A stretch of DNA of 64,000 nucleotides from Deltaproteobacteria bacterium (GTDB lineage Bacteria; Bdellovibrionota; Bdellovibrionia; Bdellovibrionales; JAMPXM01), in contig JAFLCB010000003.1 of the NCBI GenBank assembly GCA_017302795.1, positions 276,650-340,649 on the forward strand. The letters run 5' to 3'. The notes beneath the pieces were generated by a model. The model ran no database searches and had not been told where the DNA came from. It saw only the letters and a program-made list of their open reading frames with translations. Made by a program: the position numbers and the translations under genes. Each line of letters opens with the position of its first letter. Position 1 is the first letter of the stretch. Positions 61,035 to 64,000 of the stretch are shown here, one piece after another.

Positions 61035-61760
61035 TTAATGACAGATGAGATTCGTTGGGCTGGAGCTTTTAGCTTCAGCCTGACTGGTTTGTGAGAGAAG
61101 CGAAGAATATTTTACTGCCGATAGCGCTAGTACGAAAACAATCGCCGATCTTAGGCAGACCTTCATAAGCCTTGGCTGGCGGACACTTATTTTAAGTAGC
61201 TGCTCTTTCAAAAAAGAAAATCCGTAAACTCCAGGCGCAGAAAAAAGCGAAAAACCAAATGCAAGCGCAGCTCCTTCGGTTGGGGTGGTTGCAAGTGCGG
61301 AAAACCCGATGACCATCCACAATTGTCCGCAAGGGATCAGCGGTGTCAGAAGTCCGAGGCTCAGTGATTGAAATTTGCCCATCGGTTTTAAACGCTGAAG
61401 CGGCCTTACGAATTGCGAGTAAGCCGCGAGAGAAACTTTAGGTATGGTAACTTGAAAAAGCTGAACAATCACAAGTACAAGAATTAATGCTAAAAAAACT
61501 CCGACGGCAATTGGGCTTGGCCGAAGCACATGCCCGACACTCGCAGCAGCGAAACCAGCGGCTGAGTAAGAGAAGGAACGCCCAAGCTGATACTGGAAAA
61601 AGTGCCATTTGCGCGACGATACAGATTTAGAGGAATTCATTGTGGCCGCCGCGATCGGCCCACACATAAGGCTACAGTGTAGAAGTGAACCCGCTGCAAG
61701 CACTATGGCGGCCGCGGGAGTAGTGTAGTTAAACACGTCATTGAGTGAGGGGGGCAACAA
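61035..61760 (-). CDS. SafE/TauE-like membrane protein, cbb3-associated
   Basis: 241 aa with six hydrophobic helices. The N-terminal helix carries LLHCSLMCGPIAAA, the HCxxMCGP motif of the UreH/SafE-like proteins that commonly sit at the end of cbb3 oxidase operons and are thought to handle copper or thiol chemistry. A second conserved motif is LGLLTPLIPCGQLWMV. Start at 61760 overlaps the 3' end of ccoG by 23 bases. Its exact role (metal export or assembly) is inferred from neighbours. Confidence 0.85.
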   Translation of the reverse strand: MLPPSLNDVFNYTTPAAAIVLAAGSLLHCSLMCGPIAAATMNSSKSVSSRKWHFFQYQLGRSFSYSAAGFAAASVGHVLRPSPIAVGVFLALILVLVIVQLFQVTIPKVSLAAYSQFVRPLQRLKPMGKFQSLSLGLLTPLIPCGQLWMVIGFSALATTPTEGAALAFGFSLFSAPGVYGFSFLKEQLLKISVRQPRLMKVCLRSAIVFVLALSAVKYSSLLSQTSQAEAKSSSPTNLICH

Positions 61761-63162
61761 GGCGAACCTCCTTCACGAACTCGTGCTCGGCAGATTTGAA
61801 TTTCACCCGCAGCGGCTTCGCTGCGATCTCTGCTGCTTGAGATTTTGGAAAGCGAACAAAAAATCCAAGTCGTTCAATTTTTCCGGCGCGCACATTGAAT
61901 CCGCCCTGCGAATTTAAAATCTCGACACTCGATTTGGAATCCTCAACGTTAAACTGCACACCGACATCCTCTTTCGACGTGTTGGTGGCTTCTGCGTAAA
62001 ACTGATTGAGGACAAAGTCTTCGCCCTTGTGTTGCACAACCTGGTAAGGGAGCCCCTTGCCGCGGAAAATCAGAATCTCCAGATCCTTGTGAGTTGCGAG
62101 GCCGATCGTTAGACCAAGCATCGAGCCTATGATGACCAGTAGATATACGGCGATCCGCGGTGACAGTTGAAACCCCGGCCCGAAACCGGCGCGGTCTTTC
62201 AGATTTTGTCCGAGCTCGCGCAAGGTGGTGTAGCGGATGAGGCCGCTGGGTTTTCCTGTTTTTGCCATCACTTCGTCACAGGCATCGACGCATGCAGTAC
62301 AAGCGATACACTCAAGCTGGACGCCGCGGCGGATGTCGATCCCGGTCGGACACACTTGAACACAGCGATAGCAGTTGACGCAGTCACCTTGAGTTTGTCC
62401 TTGGGCCACGGCACCGCGCCTAGGTTCCCCGCGTTTTTCGTCATAGCCCACAATCATCGAGCGTGAATCCATCAGGACACTTTGGAATCTGCCGTAGGGA
62501 CAAGCGATCATGCAGAACTGTTCGCGAAACCAGCCGAAATCAAAAAGGATAATTCCTGTCGAAAAGGCGATGAACAAAAAGCTTGTCCAGTTTTCAGACG
62601 GAGAGTGTCGCATCATTTCAGAAAGCTTCTCGGTCCCAACGAAGTAGGCAAGAAAACTGTGCGTGAGGATCAATGAAACGACTGTGAAGACGAGCCACTT
62701 GAAACTTTTCTTTGCCAGTTTGGAAGCCGACCAAGGTTTGGCCTGAAGGGCTCGCCTTTCGCCAGCAGGTCCTTCAATCCACTTTTCAATTCGTCGGAAT
62801 ACCATTTCGATAAAAACAGTCTGCGGACATGCCCAGCCGCACCAAACTCTGCCCCAAATGGCCGTCACTAGAAAAAGGCCAAATCCCGCAATTGCAAGAA
62901 TAAATACAAGAAGGGGAGCGTTGTGCGCCCTTAAGCTTAGTCCAAATATTTCGAATTGCCGGCTACCGACATCTAGAAGAAGGGCTTGGCGTCCGTTGAT
63001 TGTCAGCCAAGGTAGACCTAAGAATATAACCAGCAGGATCGAGTGCACGATTTGGCGACGATTGCGCCAAAGGCCCCGCACTTCTGCGGGGTGTATTTTT
63101 ACTCGCCATCCTTTTTCATCAAAGGAGGCGGGCCGTTCTTCGTGCAGATCCCACTGGCTCAT
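61738..63162 (-). CDS. ccoG: cytochrome c oxidase accessory protein CcoG (FixG)
   Basis: 474 aa membrane ferredoxin-like protein required for cbb3 oxidase maturation (copper reduction in the CuB pathway). N-terminal helices, WCGWACPQTVFIEM at ~107-120, then two [4Fe-4S] motifs CVNCYRCVQVC and CIACTACVDAC at ~255-290, and a C-terminal Ig-like periplasmic domain after another helix (~325-345). Full length. It lies after ccoP, separated by 13 bases. Confidence 0.95.
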   Translation of the reverse strand: MSQWDLHEERPASFDEKGWRVKIHPAEVRGLWRNRRQIVHSILLVIFLGLPWLTINGRQALLLDVGSRQFEIFGLSLRAHNAPLLVFILAIAGFGLFLVTAIWGRVWCGWACPQTVFIEMVFRRIEKWIEGPAGERRALQAKPWSASKLAKKSFKWLVFTVVSLILTHSFLAYFVGTEKLSEMMRHSPSENWTSFLFIAFSTGIILFDFGWFREQFCMIACPYGRFQSVLMDSRSMIVGYDEKRGEPRRGAVAQGQTQGDCVNCYRCVQVCPTGIDIRRGVQLECIACTACVDACDEVMAKTGKPSGLIRYTTLRELGQNLKDRAGFGPGFQLSPRIAVYLLVIIGSMLGLTIGLATHKDLEILIFRGKGLPYQVVQHKGEDFVLNQFYAEATNTSKEDVGVQFNVEDSKSSVEILNSQGGFNVRAGKIERLGFFVRFPKSQAAEIAAKPLRVKFKSAEHEFVKEVRLVAPLTQ

Positions 63163-63175
63163 TCCGATGACCTCG

Positions 63176-63775
63176 TTACTTTATCTCGACACCTTCCGGT
63201 GCTTTCGGATTCGGAGGACTTGTTCCTTTGAACGTAGCGATGAAGGCTGTCAGCTGCGCAATTTCGTCTGCGGGAAGAACTGCGCCCCAGGTGGGCATTC
63301 CCTTTTCAGCGACACCCTCGACAATTACTTTTACAACTCCAGCAGCTTGTCCATCTCCATGAATCCAAAAAGCGTCAGAAAGATTTGGCCCGATTCCGCC
63401 TTCACCGAGATTGCCGTGGCAAGCTGCGCACTTTCCAAGATAGGCGACCTTGCCGGCAGCTTTTGCTGCCTCATCGGTCATAAAGGCTATGGCTTTAGCT
63501 GTCAGATCGTCTGTCGAAGCCGGTGGAGGCGCCAGCTTTTGGATTGCGGCAATATCACTCTCAAGCTCGGCTTCTTGATTAAGGCCCGAGCCGAAATGAA
63601 AGTAGCCGACATAGATCGCTGCAAAAATCATCGTGCCGTAGAATGTAACCAGCCACCACTTTGGCAGTGGATGATCAAACTCTTGGATTCCATCATAGTT
63701 GTGGTTCAACAAAATCGCTTTTTCTGATTCAAAGATCAGATTTTTTCCAGATTCGTTTTCTGTTTCTTTGCTCAT
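63176..63775 (-). CDS. ccoP: cbb3 oxidase subunit III, monoheme CcoP
   Basis: 199 aa, against ~290-310 for diheme CcoP. The N-terminal part is typical: DGIQEFDHPLPKWWLVTFYG and one membrane helix at ~42-58. There is a single heme-c site, CAACH at 116-120, with GPNLSD and axial Met160 in EKGMPTW. The other c-type domain is absent, and the reading frame has no sign of truncation. It overlaps ccoQ by four bases. It donates electrons to the CcoN active site through CcoO. Confidence 0.93.
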   Translation of the reverse strand: MSKETENESGKNLIFESEKAILLNHNYDGIQEFDHPLPKWWLVTFYGTMIFAAIYVGYFHFGSGLNQEAELESDIAAIQKLAPPPASTDDLTAKAIAFMTDEAAKAAGKVAYLGKCAACHGNLGEGGIGPNLSDAFWIHGDGQAAGVVKVIVEGVAEKGMPTWGAVLPADEIAQLTAFIATFKGTSPPNPKAPEGVEIK

Positions 63776-63957
63776 TGATTTTGCTCCTGTTCTTCATGAG
63801 GGTGCGACAATGCTAACTGCGATAGCTCGTTGATTTTTTCTGTGCTCAATACTCGATAAGCCCAGAACGCGATCAAAAGAAACGCGAAGAAAAAAATCAT
63901 CAAGGCCGTGATCGTAAGAATCGGCATTGGAAATTGAGTTACTGCGAGTTGTTTCAT
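63772..63957 (-). CDS. ccoQ: cbb3 oxidase small subunit CcoQ
   Basis: 61 aa, one membrane helix (TITALMIFFFAFLLIAFWAYRV) followed by a polar, acidic tail, the usual size and FWAYR ending of CcoQ/FixQ. Its ATG overlaps the stop of the upstream gene (TAATG) and its stop overlaps the ccoP start. It stabilises the oxidase complex. Confidence 0.8.
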   Translation of the reverse strand: MKQLAVTQFPMPILTITALMIFFFAFLLIAFWAYRVLSTEKINELSQLALSHPHEEQEQNQ

Positions 63958-64000
63958 TACTTAGCCTCCGAGCTAGCTGCTGGGACGTTGGCAGCAGGGT
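63957..64000 (-). CDS. 3' end of the gene preceding ccoQ, probably ccoO
   Basis: Only 13 codons are inside the window, reading PAANVPAASSEAK before the TAA (63957-63959). An Ala/Pro/Ser-rich tail is compatible with CcoO or a CcoNO fusion. The identity is inferred from the standard ccoNOQP order. Confidence 0.5.
   Translation of the reverse strand, partial: PAANVPAASSEAK

Noticed and set aside
62858-63727. 289-aa plus-strand frame across ccoG and ccoP
   Set aside because: Antisense to two clear cbb3 genes; Arg/Cys-rich shadow composition.
1-64000. CRISPR array, rRNA or tRNA genes
   Set aside because: No regularly spaced direct repeats with unique spacers and no recognisable tRNA or rRNA stretches in the intergenic regions examined.

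Overview
The window looks like chromosomal DNA of a Bdellovibrio-like predatory or saprophytic bacterium (Bdellovibrionota/Oligoflexia). This rests on roughly even base composition, many lipoproteins and TPR proteins, GYF-like/PilZ proteins, a Glt-type gliding-machine gene set and a Gram-negative envelope repertoire. The assignment is an inference from gene content. I see no rRNA, tRNA, CRISPR array, prophage or classical insertion sequence.

Layout. 0-3.5 kb: the end of an alanine racemase gene, then mlaE-mlaF-mlaD (retrograde lipid transport). A 13-bp tandem repeat lies just before mlaD. 3.6-7.1 kb: a large secreted protein with a toxin-like C-terminus, a degraded second copy of mlaD (a 37-codon in-frame remnant), and a convergent secreted protein. 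7.2-18.4 kb: purH; a GYF/TPR membrane protein; a lipoprotein; glutathione peroxidase; a YhaM-like HD nuclease; cysE; an MFS exporter; a trypsin-like protease; rsmI; a Nudix hydrolase; MgtC; and a DUF3592 protein. 18.5-22.2 kb: a Uup-like ABC-F ATPase, two paralogous small secreted proteins and a HAD phosphatase. 22.5-25.3 kb: phnDCE-type ABC importer.

25.8-35.9 kb: a very tightly packed eight-gene operon. It encodes a GYF-GYF-PilZ protein, a VWA lipoprotein, a 1025-aa periplasmic TPR protein, a TPR lipoprotein, a small exported protein, an outer-membrane beta-barrel, an 831-aa TPR protein and an exported coiled-coil protein. I read it as a Glt/Agl-like envelope machine with its own second-messenger-type receptor. 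It is the strongest candidate for an interesting system here. 36-39.6 kb: an MdlA/MdlB-like ABC exporter pair. 39.7-46.5 kb: a fatty-acid hydroxylase, then an iron-uptake set (FbpA-like binding protein, TonB, imelysin-like lipoprotein, FecA-like receptor). 46.6-47.3 kb: a REP-associated (Y1) transposase flanked by two similar hairpins. 47.3-48.9 kb: a secreted subtilase.

49.4-55.7 kb: nuoB-CD-E-F-G-I, only the peripheral arm and NuoI of complex I, followed by an unrecognised gene. 56.7-58 kb: a GNAT-PilZ fusion. 58.3-61 kb: an ECF sigma factor next to an anti-sigma/VWA fusion. 61-64 kb (minus strand): the tail of a cbb3 oxidase operon (end of ccoO or similar, ccoQ, a monoheme ccoP, ccoG, and a SafE-like membrane protein). 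A near-palindromic 15-bp motif (arms TCTCA/TGAGAC) recurs in at least four intergenic sites and is a candidate operator of an undescribed regulon.
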